DNA of 64,000 nucleotides, taken from Sphingomonas sp. Root720 (GTDB taxonomy: Bacteria > Pseudomonadota > Alphaproteobacteria > Sphingomonadales > Sphingomonadaceae). The notes under the pieces were generated by a model. It saw only the letters and a list, made by a program, of their open reading frames with translations. It was not told the DNA's origin and searched no databases. Shown piece by piece: positions 48,366-56,959 of the stretch. The translations under genes were made by a program, and so were the position numbers. The DNA lies in the NCBI RefSeq assembly GCF_001428605.1, contig NZ_LMID01000001.1, positions 186,001 through 250,000 on the forward strand. The letters run 5' to 3'. The stretch's first letter is position 1; each line of letters begins with the position of its first letter.

Positions 48366-49139
48366 TTATTTTCCTTTCCAGACGCCGGCGCGCTTCTCGA
48401 CGAACGCCGTCATGCCCTCTGCCTTGTCCTGGGTGGCGCAGAGGCCGTTGAAGGTCCGCCGCTCGAACAGCAGGCCGTGATGCAGGCCCGTCTCGAACGC
48501 GGCGTTTACCGCCTCCTTGTTGGCGATGGCGGCGAGCGGCGGCATAGCGGCGATCGCCTGCGCCATCTTCATCGCCTCGTCCATCAGGTCGGCGAGCGGC
48601 ACGACCTTGCTGCACAGATTGGCGCGTTCGGCCTCATGCGCGTCCATCATCCGGCCGGTCAGACACATGTCCATCGCCTTGGACTTGCCGACGGCGATGG
48701 TCAGGCGCTGCGAGCCGCCCATGCCGGGGCAGACGCCCAGCTTGATCTCGGGCTGGCCGAACTTGGCGTTGTCCGCGGCGATCATGATGTCGGCCATCAT
48801 CGCCAACTCACAACCGCCGCCGAGCGCGAAACCGGCGACCGCCGCAATCCACGGCTTGCGGGTCGCGGTGACCTTGCTCCAGTCGGCAAAGAAGTCCTCG
48901 CCGAACATCTCGGCATAGCCCTTCTCCTGCATCTGCTTGATGTCCGCGCCCGCCGCGAATGCCTTCTCGCTGCCGGTCAGGATCGCACAGCGCTGTTCGG
49001 GATCGGCGTCATAGGCGCGGAAGGCCGCGATGAGATCGGCGAGCACCTGGGTGTTGAGCGCGTTGAGCACCTGCGGCCGGTTCAGCCGGATGACCGTGAC
49101 CGGACCCTGGGTTTCGACGAGGATGGTTTCGTAGGACAT
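48366..49139 (-). CDS. Enoyl-CoA hydratase (valine pathway)
   Basis: 257 residues from the ATG at 49139. Crotonase fold: [15 protein letters not shown] (oxyanion region), [20 protein letters not shown] with the first catalytic Glu region and [20 protein letters not shown] with the second. By position in the operon it should hydrate methacrylyl-CoA to 3-hydroxyisobutyryl-CoA; the sequence is of the general short-chain type. Confidence 0.93.
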   Translation of the reverse strand: MSYETILVETQGPVTVIRLNRPQVLNALNTQVLADLIAAFRAYDADPEQRCAILTGSEKAFAAGADIKQMQEKGYAEMFGEDFFADWSKVTATRKPWIAAVAGFALGGGCELAMMADIMIAADNAKFGQPEIKLGVCPGMGGSQRLTIAVGKSKAMDMCLTGRMMDAHEAERANLCSKVVPLADLMDEAMKMAQAIAAMPPLAAIANKEAVNAAFETGLHHGLLFERRTFNGLCATQDKAEGMTAFVEKRAGVWKGK

Positions 49140-49149
49140 GTGCGACCTT

Positions 49150-50229
49150 TCAGGCGTTGGGCAGAGGCGACCAGGCCTCGGCCGGCGGAAGCGGTGCGAA
49201 GATGGCATCGATCTCGGCATCGCCGACGCCCGCCGCGGTCGGCGGATTCCAGCGCGGCGCATTGTCCTTGTCGACGATCAGGGCGCGAACCCCTTCGACG
49301 ATGTCGGGCCGTTCGATGACGTGCACGACGACCGCATATTCCATCGCCATCTCATCGGCAAAGTCTTCGATCCGCGCGGACTCGGCGAGTAGCCGGAGCA
49401 CGACCTTGCACGCCTGGGGCGACTTGGTCTCCAGCGTCTTGAGCGTCGCGAGCGCCCATTCGCCGCCATCGGCAGCCAGCGCCGCGATGATGTTCTCATA
49501 GCGGTCCGAGGCGAACAGCCGGTCGATATCTGCCCGCCGGTCGAGGATCGGCGCGGGCGGCACCACCGAGACAGCGCTACGCAGCGCGGCATCGATCGCG
49601 CCGGGATTGCCGAGGATCGCGGCCTTCAACGCCTCGACGCCGTCGCTCTGGACATAATGCGTGCCCAGCGCCAGCGCGAGGCATTCGGCGCCGTTGAGCC
49701 GGGCGCCGGTCAACCCGATATATTGACCGGTGCGCCCCGGCATGCGCGACAGATAGCGGCCGCCGCCTACGTCGGTGAACAGGCCGATACCCGTTTCCGG
49801 CATCGCATACATCGTCCGCTCGGTGACGATCCGGATCGAGCAGGGCTGCGAGATGCCAACGCCGCCGCCCATGGTGATGCCATCCATGAAGGCGACCGTC
49901 GGCTTGGCATAGGTGAAGAGCAGATGGTTGAGGCGATATTCCTCATGGAAGAATGCCCGCGCTTCCGATCCGTCGCCCTTGGCGCTTTCGGCGATGTGAC
50001 GGATGTCGCCGCCCGCGCAAAAACCCCTGCCTTCGCTATGATCGATCATGACGAGGTCGACCGCGTCGTCCGCCGCCCATGCGCTGAGCGCCTCGATCAT
50101 CGCAGTGCAGATCGGGTGGGTCAGCGCATGGAGCGCCTTGGGCCGGTTGAGCCGGATGCGGCCGGTCCGCCCCTCGACGAAGATCAGGACCTCGTCGGTC
50201 CCCGAGGCGAATGCCGTTTCACTCTTCAT
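49150..50229 (-). CDS. 3-hydroxyisobutyryl-CoA hydrolase
   Basis: 359 residues. Crotonase-family thioesterase that frees 3-hydroxyisobutyrate. [40 protein letters not shown] and the HIBCH-specific [20 protein letters not shown] are conserved. Longer than hydratases, as expected for HIBCH enzymes. Its ATG overlaps the stop of the acyl-CoA dehydrogenase by 4 bp. Confidence 0.94.
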   Translation of the reverse strand: MKSETAFASGTDEVLIFVEGRTGRIRLNRPKALHALTHPICTAMIEALSAWAADDAVDLVMIDHSEGRGFCAGGDIRHIAESAKGDGSEARAFFHEEYRLNHLLFTYAKPTVAFMDGITMGGGVGISQPCSIRIVTERTMYAMPETGIGLFTDVGGGRYLSRMPGRTGQYIGLTGARLNGAECLALALGTHYVQSDGVEALKAAILGNPGAIDAALRSAVSVVPPAPILDRRADIDRLFASDRYENIIAALAADGGEWALATLKTLETKSPQACKVVLRLLAESARIEDFADEMAMEYAVVVHVIERPDIVEGVRALIVDKDNAPRWNPPTAAGVGDAEIDAIFAPLPPAEAWSPLPNA

Positions 50230-51371
50230 TGGCGCAACAGCTCCCGGCTGGTGATCACACGCATGATCTCGTTGGTGCCTTCGAGGATCCGATGGACGCG
50301 CAAATCGCGCCAGAATCGTTCGATTGGATAATCCTGCAGATAGCCATAGCCGCCATGGAGCTGAAGCGCGCGATCGACGACCGAGGAACCGGTATCGGTC
50401 GCGAAGCGCTTGGCCATCGCCGCGAAGCGTGTCTTGTCGGGCGCGTTCGCCGTCACCTTGGCAGCGGCGGTATAGAGCAGCATCCTGGCTGCCTGCAGCT
50501 CGGTCTCCATGTCGGCAAGGGTGAACTGGATCGACTGGAAGTCCGCAATCGGCTGGCCGAACTGCTTGCGCTCCTTGGTGTAGGCGATCGATTCGTCGAG
50601 GCAGCGCTGGGCGCCGCCGAGCGAGCAGGCGCCAATGTTGAGGCGGCCGCCGTCAAGCCCCATCATCGCGATGCGGAAGCCCTCGCCCTCCGCGCCGACC
50701 CGGTTGGCGGCAGGGACGCGCACCCCGTCGAAATTGACCTGCGCGGTCGGCTGCGAATGCCAGCCCAGCTTCTTCTCCTGCGCGCCGAAACTCACGCCGG
50801 GCATATCCTTGTCGACGACGAGGCAGGAGATGCCCTTGGGGCCGTCCGCACCGGTACGGACCATGACGACATAGACCTCATTTTCGCCGCCGCCCGAGAT
50901 GAAGGCCTTCGAGCCGGTGACGACATAATGATCGCCATCAAGCACCGCCTTGGTCTTCAGCGCCGCCGCATCCGAACCCGAGCCGGGCTCGGTCAGGCAG
51001 TAGGATCCCATGCGCCGGCCGGCGACCAGGTCGGGCAAATAGCGTTGCTTGAGATCGGCCGAACCGAAGCGGTCGATCATCCAGGCGGCCATGTTGTGGA
51101 TCGATATGAAGGCCGAGGTGGAGGGGCAGCCATAGGCCATCGCTTCCATGATCAAAGCGGCCTCGAGTCGGCCGAGACCGATCCCGCCCGACTCTTCCGA
51201 CACGTAGATGCCGCCGAAGCCGAGCGCGGCCGCGGCCTCGATCGTCTCGCGTGGGAAGATGTGCTTCTCGTCCCATTCGGCCGCGTGCGGGGTGATCGCA
51301 TCGGCGGTGAACTTCTGCGCCATCTCCTGGATCGCGCGCTGGTCCTCAGTCAGTTCGAACTGATCGGTCAT
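50226..51371 (-). CDS. Acyl-CoA dehydrogenase, probable isobutyryl-CoA dehydrogenase
   Basis: 381 residues from the ATG at 51371. FAD enzyme with YCLTEPGSGSDAAALKTKA, the middle-domain substrate contact, and the catalytic Glu in HRILEGTNEIMRVI at the C-terminus. Operon position points to isobutyryl-CoA; a branched or short-chain range is possible. Longer in-frame opening at 51392 is unlikely. Confidence 0.93.
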   Translation of the reverse strand: MTDQFELTEDQRAIQEMAQKFTADAITPHAAEWDEKHIFPRETIEAAAALGFGGIYVSEESGGIGLGRLEAALIMEAMAYGCPSTSAFISIHNMAAWMIDRFGSADLKQRYLPDLVAGRRMGSYCLTEPGSGSDAAALKTKAVLDGDHYVVTGSKAFISGGGENEVYVVMVRTGADGPKGISCLVVDKDMPGVSFGAQEKKLGWHSQPTAQVNFDGVRVPAANRVGAEGEGFRIAMMGLDGGRLNIGACSLGGAQRCLDESIAYTKERKQFGQPIADFQSIQFTLADMETELQAARMLLYTAAAKVTANAPDKTRFAAMAKRFATDTGSSVVDRALQLHGGYGYLQDYPIERFWRDLRVHRILEGTNEIMRVITSRELLRQ

Positions 51372-51398
51372 GGTCCCTGGATCCGCTCCCAACAGCTT

Positions 51399-51439
51399 TT
51401 GGCCCGGCCACCCGTTCCAGAAACGGAGGTCCGGGCCAA
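51399..51439 (-). other. Large stem-loop between mmsA and the acyl-CoA dehydrogenase gene
   Basis: Arms TTGGCCCGG (51399-51407) and CCGGGCCAA (51431-51439), with CCGTT/AACGG (51412-51416/51422-51426) stacked inside. On the minus transcript no T tract follows, so it is not a normal terminator there; on the plus strand GGCTTTTTC follows. Possible mRNA processing or stabilising element that sets unequal expression within the operon. Confidence 0.55.
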
Positions 51440-51451
51440 GGCTTTTTCAGA

Positions 51452-52960
51452 TCACCCCATGGTCGGGATGACGAAGGCGCTGTCGCCGGTGCCGCCACCG
51501 TCGGGCCAGCGCTGCGTCACTGTCTTGACCTTCGTGAAGAACTTGACGCCTTCCATGCCGTGCTGGTTGGTGTCGCCAAAGGCCGAGCGCTTCCAGCCAC
51601 CGAAGGTGTGATAGGCGACCGGCACCGGGATCGGCACGTTGATGCCGACCATGCCGACGTTCACGCGGGCCGCGAACTCGCGCGCTGCGTGGCCATTACG
51701 GGTGAAGATCGCGACGCCATTGCCATATTGATGCTGGCTGGGCAGCGCGACCGCCTCCTCGAAATTGGCGGCGCGGACGATCTGGAGCACCGGGCCGAAG
51801 ATCTCCTCCTGGTAGCTCTGCATCGACGGCTTGACGTGGTCGAACAGCGTCGGGCCGACGAAAAAGCCCTTCTCGTGCCCCTGCAGCGCAAAGCCCCGCC
51901 CATCGACGACCAGTTCGGCGCCCTCGTCGACGCCCATCTGGATGTAGCTTTCGATCTTCGCCTTGTGCGCGGCGGTGACGACCGGGCCGTAATGCGCCTC
52001 CTTGTCGGTCGACACCCCGACCCGCAGCGCCTCGATCGCCGGGATCAGCTTGGCGCGCAGGCGATCGGCGGTGTCCTGGCCGACCGGCACGACGACCGGC
52101 AGCGCCATGCAGCGCTCGCCCGCCGACCCGAAGGCCGCGCCCGCCAGATCGTTTACGACCTGGTCCAGATCGGCGTCAGGCATGACGATGCCGTGGTTCT
52201 TGGCACCGCCCATCGCCTGGACGCGCTTGCCGGCGGCGACGCCGCGCTGGTAGACATAATGGGCGATGTCGGACGAGCCGACGAAGCTTATCGCCTTCAC
52301 GTCGGGATGGTCGAGCAGCGCATCGACCATCACCTTGTCGCCATGGACGACCTGGAGGATGCCGTCGGGGAGCCCCGCTTCCTTCATCAGCTCGGCGAGC
52401 CGCACCGGCACCGACGGATCGCGCTCAGACGGCTTGAGGATGAAGGCGTTGCCGACCGCGATCGCGACGCCGAACATCCACATCGGGATCATCGCCGGGA
52501 AGTTGAACGGGGTGATGCCCGCGACGATGCCGAGCGGCTGCCGCATCGAATAGACGTCGATGCCGGGCCCCGCGCCGATCGTGAACTCGCCCTTCAGGAC
52601 GTGCGGGATGCCGCAAGCGAACTCGATCACTTCGAGCCCGCGCTGGATGTCGCCCTTGGAGTCGGCGATCACCTTGCCATGTTCGGAGGAGAGCAGATGC
52701 GCCAGCTCCTCCATGTTCTTCTCGACCAGTTCCTTGAACTTGAACATCACCCGGGCGCGACGCTGCGGGTTGGTCGAGGCCCAGGCCGGCTGCGCCGCGT
52801 TCGCGAGGGCGACCGCCTTGTCGAGTTCGGCCTGCGCACCGAGCGGGACGCGAGCCTGGACGCTGCCGTTGTTGGGATCGAACACGTCGCTGAAACGGGT
52901 AGCGGGGCTCGTCGAGCCGTCCGCGAAAAAGTGGGAAATCTCTCGCACCTGGGTCGCCAT
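51452..52960 (-). CDS. mmsA: Methylmalonate-semialdehyde dehydrogenase (acylating)
   Basis: 502 residues from the ATG at 52960. Converts methylmalonate semialdehyde to propionyl-CoA with CoA and NAD. Aldehyde-dehydrogenase fold: GITPFNFPAMIPMWMF, FVGSSDIAHYVYQRG, catalytic Cys in GSAGERCMALPVV, and EEIFGPVLQIVRA. GGAG lies 9 bases before the ATG. First gene of the operon, divergent from the LysR gene. Confidence 0.96.
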   Translation of the reverse strand: MATQVREISHFFADGSTSPATRFSDVFDPNNGSVQARVPLGAQAELDKAVALANAAQPAWASTNPQRRARVMFKFKELVEKNMEELAHLLSSEHGKVIADSKGDIQRGLEVIEFACGIPHVLKGEFTIGAGPGIDVYSMRQPLGIVAGITPFNFPAMIPMWMFGVAIAVGNAFILKPSERDPSVPVRLAELMKEAGLPDGILQVVHGDKVMVDALLDHPDVKAISFVGSSDIAHYVYQRGVAAGKRVQAMGGAKNHGIVMPDADLDQVVNDLAGAAFGSAGERCMALPVVVPVGQDTADRLRAKLIPAIEALRVGVSTDKEAHYGPVVTAAHKAKIESYIQMGVDEGAELVVDGRGFALQGHEKGFFVGPTLFDHVKPSMQSYQEEIFGPVLQIVRAANFEEAVALPSQHQYGNGVAIFTRNGHAAREFAARVNVGMVGINVPIPVPVAYHTFGGWKRSAFGDTNQHGMEGVKFFTKVKTVTQRWPDGGGTGDSAFVIPTMG

Positions 52961-53000
52961 GATCTGCATCTCCTGCGTGTCGCCGCGACCCATCGACCCC

Positions 53001-53016
53001 TGCCAGCGCGCTGGCA
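53001..53016. promoter_or_regulatory. 16-bp perfect palindrome, probable operator of the valine operon
   Basis: TGCCAGCGCGCTGGCA lies between the mmsA and LysR start codons, 41 bp upstream of mmsA. Repeated TGCAATGCAG-type half sites (53022-53053) adjoin it toward LysR. Confidence 0.6.
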
Positions 53017-53047
53017 AGGCCTTGCAATGCAGCCTTGGCCTGCAATA

Positions 53048-53956
53048 ATGCAGCCGATGCACTGGGATGACCTACAATTTTTCCTGTCGCTCGCCCGAAC
53101 CGGCCTGCTGACCAACGCGGCCCGCCAACTCGACGTCGATGCGACGACGGTCGGCCGCCGCATCCGTCGGCTGGAAACCAGCCTGGGCGGGCAGACGCTG
53201 TTCGTGCAGGGCCGCGAGGGCCATGTCCTGACCGATGCCGGGCGCCGCCTGCTCGGGCGCGTCGAGACGATCGAGCGCGAAGCCGATGCCATCGCTGCGG
53301 GCGGCGACCAGGCGATCGGCGAGGACGTGCGCGGCCGCCTGCGGGTCAGCGCCTCGGAAGGCTTCGGCACCTGGCTGGTGGCCCATCATCTCGGCGAGTT
53401 CGCGACCGCCCACCCCCTCCTGACGATCGACCTGGCCGCGAACAGCGGTTTCCTCGACCCGTCGCGCCGGGAGGCCGACGTCGCGATCCTGCTCGCCCGT
53501 CCCCAGCGCGGACCGTTGATCACCAAGAAGCTGACCGACTATCGGCTGCGCCTCTATGCCGCCACGGGTTATCTGGAGCAGCATCCGCCGATCGCGACGC
53601 GCGCCGACCTGTCGGCGCACCGTATGATCGGCTATATCCCCGACCTGCTCTATTCGCCCGAGCTCAACTATCTCGACGAACTGGGCCCGGCGATCGATGC
53701 GCGGCTGCGCTCCTCCTCGATCAACGCACAATATCGGATGATCGCCGCCGGCGCGGGGATCGGCGTGCTACCCTGCTTTATCGGCGATCGCGACCAGAGC
53801 CTCGTCCAGGTCCTGCCCGATCTCGCGATCACCCGGTCCTTCTGGCTCGTCACCCATCAGGACAGCCGCCATCTGCCGCGCAACGCTTTGTTCGTCGAAT
53901 GGCTGTCGTCCCTTGTCCACCACCAGCGCGCGCGCCTGCTCGGCGAAGGGCCCTGA
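53048..53956 (+). CDS. LysR-family transcriptional regulator
   Basis: 302 residues from the ATG at 53048 (or MHWDDLQFFL at 53057). HTH: LQFFLSLARTGLLTNAARQL then DVDATTVGRRIRRLETSLGG; the substrate-binding domain follows to the end. Divergent from the valine degradation operon, so it is its probable regulator; effector unknown. No clear ribosome-binding site. Confidence 0.9.
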   Translation: MQPMHWDDLQFFLSLARTGLLTNAARQLDVDATTVGRRIRRLETSLGGQTLFVQGREGHVLTDAGRRLLGRVETIEREADAIAAGGDQAIGEDVRGRLRVSASEGFGTWLVAHHLGEFATAHPLLTIDLAANSGFLDPSRREADVAILLARPQRGPLITKKLTDYRLRLYAATGYLEQHPPIATRADLSAHRMIGYIPDLLYSPELNYLDELGPAIDARLRSSSINAQYRMIAAGAGIGVLPCFIGDRDQSLVQVLPDLAITRSFWLVTHQDSRHLPRNALFVEWLSSLVHHQRARLLGEGP

Positions 53957-53968
53957 TCGGCCCATCGG

Positions 53969-53993
53969 GGAACCCGATGCGGCGCTCCGCGTT
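53969..53993 (+). promoter_or_regulatory. EcfG-type general stress promoter, exact match
   Basis: GGAAC (53969-53973), 16-base spacer, CGTT (53990-53993), exactly the alphaproteobacterial EcfG pattern (GGAAC-N16/17-CGTT). It lies 35 bases before the ATG of the response regulator at 54028. Confidence 0.7.
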
Positions 53994-54027
53994 CTGACCG
54001 GCCACGGGGTTGGAGCAGTTGCGTATC

Positions 54028-54435
54028 ATGGAACATATTCTTGTGGTCGAGGACGAGATGATCGTCGCGCTCGACCTGGAACATATCCTGGCATCGGCCG
54101 GGCATGAGGTCGTCGGCATAGCACCCGATACCGAAACCGCGCTGGAACTGGCCCCGGCCTGCTCGCTCGCGCTGGTCGACATAAACCTGCGCGACGGTGC
54201 GACGGGTCCCGCGATCGGAACCGAAATCGCCCGCCGCTACGGCGCAAGGGTGGTGTTCGTCACCGCCAACCCCGAACAGATCGGCGATGCCGCCCGTTTC
54301 TCGCTGGGTCATGTCAGGAAGCCCTTCGACCAGGCATCGATCCTGCGCGCGATCGCCGAGGCGCGCGACGCCGACAGCCCCGGGAGCTTCCCCGATCATC
54401 CGATGTCCAGCGCCGCGCCGGGCGCCAGCGCCTGA
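54028..54435 (+). CDS. Single-domain response regulator
   Basis: 135 residues. One receiver domain: ILVVEDEMIVALDLEHILAS with the acidic pair, phospho-acceptor Asp in LALVDINLRDG, and Lys in GHVRKPFDQ. No output domain. A TTG opening at 54010 is possible but the ATG at 54028 fits homologues. It probably feeds a phosphorelay; with an EcfG promoter upstream and PhyR nearby, a link to the general stress response is inferred. Confidence 0.85.
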   Translation: MEHILVVEDEMIVALDLEHILASAGHEVVGIAPDTETALELAPACSLALVDINLRDGATGPAIGTEIARRYGARVVFVTANPEQIGDAARFSLGHVRKPFDQASILRAIAEARDADSPGSFPDHPMSSAAPGASA

Positions 54436-54522
54436 TATCCATATCCTGGCCTCGATTTTCACCCTTAACTAAGTCACGACGGAATCTAGCTTTTCGTTTC
54501 GGCGGCCGATTTTTTTCATGAC

Positions 54523-54550
54523 CCGTACGTGTTCGAGTGAACAAGTACGG
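54523..54550. promoter_or_regulatory. Inverted repeat before the Crp/Fnr gene, likely autoregulatory site
   Basis: CCGTACGTGTTC (54523-54534) and GAACAAGTACGG (54539-54550) match over 11 of 12 bases around a 4-base centre. The core TGTTC-N4-GAACA has the 5-4-5 geometry of Crp/Fnr operators. The regulator starts 38 bases later. Confidence 0.55.
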
Positions 54551-54587
54551 AGGTGCAACGTTTCATATTCGACCAGTGGAGTTGAGT

Positions 54588-55331
54588 ATGATCGAACGCG
54601 AAACCGCTGTGCAGAACCGTTTGCTTGGCGCTCTCAAGCCCGACGATCTGGATCTGTTGCTACCGTCCTGCACCCTTCATGAATTCGCACCGGGCAAGAT
54701 CCTCCAGGAGGCCGGCGTCGACGTTCGCTATTCCTGGTTTCCGCTCGGCGATGCCGCCGCATCCTTCGTAGTTGCCGCCGATGCCAACCATCTCGTCGAT
54801 GCGGCGCTGATCGGCCGCGAGGGCGCGGTGTGTGGCCTGGTTTCCTCGGGCCGCCTCCCCGCCTATGCCCGGGCTCATGTCCAGTTCGGCGGCCGCTTTC
54901 TGCGCTTGCCGCTCTCGGCGCTGGCGCAGGCGCGGCAACAATCGCCCAACATTGCCCACTGGATGTCGCGCTATGCCGACTGCCTGGTCGCGCAACTGTT
55001 CCAGTCAGCGGCGTGCAATGCCTCGCATACCATCGCGCAGCGCCTGTCACGCTGGTTGCTCGCCACGCGCGACCGCATCCGTCGCGATGAGATCGTCATC
55101 ACCCAGGAGCAATTGGGCGAGATGCTCGGAGTCGGACGCAGCTTCATCAACCGCTCGCTCCGCCAGCTGGGCCTGAAGGGCATCCTCACCTCGCGTCGCC
55201 GGCGCATCGTGATCCTCGACGTCGAGCAGCTCCATGCCACCGCCTGCGACTGCAACGAGCGTATCCGCGATCATTTCGACCAGGTGCTGATTGGGGTCTA
55301 TCCGGCCGAAGCCGAATCGGTCGCGGCCTGA
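54588..55331 (+). CDS. Crp/Fnr-family regulator without recognisable ligand residues
   Basis: 247 residues from the ATG at 54588 (GGAG 6 bases upstream); the GTG at 54537 lies in the inverted repeat and is unlikely. N-terminal cNMP-type barrel (HEFAPGKILQEAGVDVRYSW) and C-terminal HTH_Crp: ITQEQLGEMLGVGRSFINRS then LRQLGLKGIL. No Cys cluster for Fe-S and no typical cAMP Arg-Ser pair, so the signal is unknown. It may be related to regulators common in alphaproteobacteria. Confidence 0.9.
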   Translation: MIERETAVQNRLLGALKPDDLDLLLPSCTLHEFAPGKILQEAGVDVRYSWFPLGDAAASFVVAADANHLVDAALIGREGAVCGLVSSGRLPAYARAHVQFGGRFLRLPLSALAQARQQSPNIAHWMSRYADCLVAQLFQSAACNASHTIAQRLSRWLLATRDRIRRDEIVITQEQLGEMLGVGRSFINRSLRQLGLKGILTSRRRRIVILDVEQLHATACDCNERIRDHFDQVLIGVYPAEAESVAA

Positions 55332-55343
55332 ACGCCTGCGGCA

Positions 55344-55368
55344 GGATCGATTGCGATGTCCATGCGTT
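55344..55368 (+). promoter_or_regulatory. EcfG-type stress promoter, one mismatch
   Basis: GGATC (55344-55348), 16-base spacer, CGTT (55365-55368): one mismatch to GGAAC-N16-CGTT. It precedes the secreted 109-residue protein. Confidence 0.55.
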
Positions 55369-55402
55369 GCCCAGCGAGGCGGGCAGCCGAGAGGAGAATG
55401 AC

Positions 55403-55732
55403 ATGAAGAGCATTTTCGCGGGAGGCGCAACGATCGCCCTCATCCTCATGGCCACCACCGCATCGGCACAGGTCGGCGGCGCGCTCGGAGCGAGCGCGGG
55501 AGGCGGCGGCAGCCAGGTTTCGGCCGGCGCGAACGTCCAGACCCCCGGCACCGGTGCGGTCGTCGACGCGCAAGCGGACGCGCAGACGGAGCAAGCCGGC
55601 ACCGATCTGAAGCGGGCAACGCGCAAGTCGCATCGCGATATCGCGACCACGGCCAACGGCAAAGCCACGGTCGGGGGAAGCGCCGCCGTTCCTTCGAGCT
55701 CCGAACCTCGAACACCGGACGGCGGAAGCTGA
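55403..55732 (+). CDS. Secreted low-complexity protein
   Basis: 109 residues; signal peptide IFAGGATIALILMATTASA. The mature part is Gly/Ala/Ser/Thr-rich with no recognised domain (ASAGGGGSQVSAGANVQTPG). GGAG precedes the ATG at 55403. The promoter match upstream suggests stress control. Function unknown. Confidence 0.7.
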   Translation: MKSIFAGGATIALILMATTASAQVGGALGASAGGGGSQVSAGANVQTPGTGAVVDAQADAQTEQAGTDLKRATRKSHRDIATTANGKATVGGSAAVPSSSEPRTPDGGS

Positions 55733-55823
55733 TCCCGTTCCGACCGTCCCATAGGCGGCGCCGGTGCAACCATCGCACCGGCGCCGCGTTCGTTTCAGCA
55801 CATTCCAAAGGAGCCGCACCATC

Positions 55824-56588
55824 GTGACCCTCGGCAAGGATCTCGCCCCTCATCTGCCGTTCCTTCGCCGCTACGCGCGCGCGCTCGCCGGATCGCAACG
55901 CATCGGCGACGCGCTGGTCCGGACGGCGCTGGAAACGATCGTCGCCGATCCCGGTCGCTTCCCGCGCGACGTCGACCTGCGGATGGGCCTCTATGCCGCG
56001 TTGATGGGACAATGGGACCTCAAGCGCGAACGCGACCTGCACCGCGAATCAGAGGGCCTCGCTTCCATCGACTCGCGACCGCGCCAGGCCCTGCTGCTGA
56101 CCGAGATGGAGGGTTTCACGCCGGAGGACGCCGGCTATCTGATGGGATGCGATCGCAACGAGGTCGAACGGCTCGCCGCCGAGGCCTGTAGCGAGATCGA
56201 ACGACAGCCGCCGATCGACGTCCTGATCATCGAGGACGAACCGATGATAGCGATGGACCTCGAACAGCTGGTGACAGATCTCGGCCACCGGGTGACCGAC
56301 ATCGCCGTCACCCACGAGGAAGCCGTCGCCACCGCCCGGGCCATGCGGCCGGGCCTGGTCCTCGCGGATATCCGGCTGGCCGACGAGAGTTCAGGCATCG
56401 AGGCGGTGCAGGAGATATTGCAGGAGTTCAGCCTGCCGGTGATCTTCATCACCGCCTATCCCGAACGGCTGCTGACCGGGGAGCGCCCGGAGCCCGCCTT
56501 CCTGATCACCAAGCCGTTTCAACCGTCGACGATCAAGGCCGCGATCGGCCAGGCGCTCTACTTCAGGCGAACGATGACCAACGCCTGA
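55824..56588 (+). CDS. phyR: PhyR, general stress response regulator
   Basis: 254 residues from the GTG at 55824 (AAAGGAG upstream). Fusion of an EcfG-like sigma domain (about residues 5-125: LAPHLPFLRRYARALAGSQR; EGFTPEDAGYLMGCDRNEVE) with a receiver domain (about 130-250: VLIIEDEPMIAMDLEQLV, phospho-Asp in VLADIRLADESSG, FLITKPF). Phosphorylated PhyR sequesters the anti-sigma factor NepR and frees EcfG. Neither nepR nor ecfG is in this window, though they often adjoin. The regulator can be recognised with confidence. Confidence 0.94.
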   Translation: MTLGKDLAPHLPFLRRYARALAGSQRIGDALVRTALETIVADPGRFPRDVDLRMGLYAALMGQWDLKRERDLHRESEGLASIDSRPRQALLLTEMEGFTPEDAGYLMGCDRNEVERLAAEACSEIERQPPIDVLIIEDEPMIAMDLEQLVTDLGHRVTDIAVTHEEAVATARAMRPGLVLADIRLADESSGIEAVQEILQEFSLPVIFITAYPERLLTGERPEPAFLITKPFQPSTIKAAIGQALYFRRTMTNA

Positions 56589-56625
56589 AGATCGTTACGG
56601 ATACGAATAACTTCAAAAGCTTATC

Positions 56626-56650
56626 GGACCTTTTTAACACTTCATCCGTT
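56626..56650 (+). promoter_or_regulatory. EcfG-type stress promoter of the CsbD gene, one mismatch
   Basis: GGACC (56626-56630), 16-base spacer, CGTT (56647-56650): one mismatch to GGAAC-N16-CGTT. The CsbD start is 32 bases downstream. Confidence 0.6.
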
Positions 56651-56681
56651 CTATCTTCGACCATGACGAAGGAGATTTACG

Positions 56682-56861
56682 ATGGGTGAGATGCTCGACA
56701 AGGCCAAGGGCCACGCCAATGAAGCGATCGGCAAGGCGAAGCGCGCCGTGGGCGACGCTACCGACCGGCCCGACATTCGCGCCGAAGGAGACGCCCAGGA
56801 AGCCAAGGGCGATCTCCAGAAAGCCAAGGGTGACGTGAAGGGCGCGATCAACAAGATCTGA
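56682..56861 (+). CDS. CsbD-family stress protein
   Basis: 59 residues, read from the ATG at 56682 with AAGGAG upstream. It has the CsbD pattern: [20 protein letters not shown], then [20 protein letters not shown], charged and highly Ala/Lys-rich. CsbD proteins are abundant under stress; function is not known. Probably EcfG-controlled. Confidence 0.92.
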   Translation: MGEMLDKAKGHANEAIGKAKRAVGDATDRPDIRAEGDAQEAKGDLQKAKGDVKGAINKI

Positions 56862-56881
56862 CCTTCTCCACCGTCCAAGAC

Positions 56882-56917
56882 AGAAAGCCGCGCCCGGATG
56901 GGTGCGGCTTTCTCTTT
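56882..56917 (+). terminator. Intrinsic terminator of the CsbD gene
   Basis: AGAAAGCCGC (56882-56891) pairs perfectly with GCGGCTTTCT (56904-56913), followed by CTTTG. Confidence 0.8.
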
Positions 56918-56959
56918 GTCAGCCATCTTTCGAAGCGCGTTGCAGATGCCGCACGCAGG

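Noticed and set aside
51560-53956. 798-codon plus-strand reading frame
   Set aside because: Its first two thirds is the antisense of mmsA in GC-rich DNA; only the end (from 53048) is the real LysR gene.
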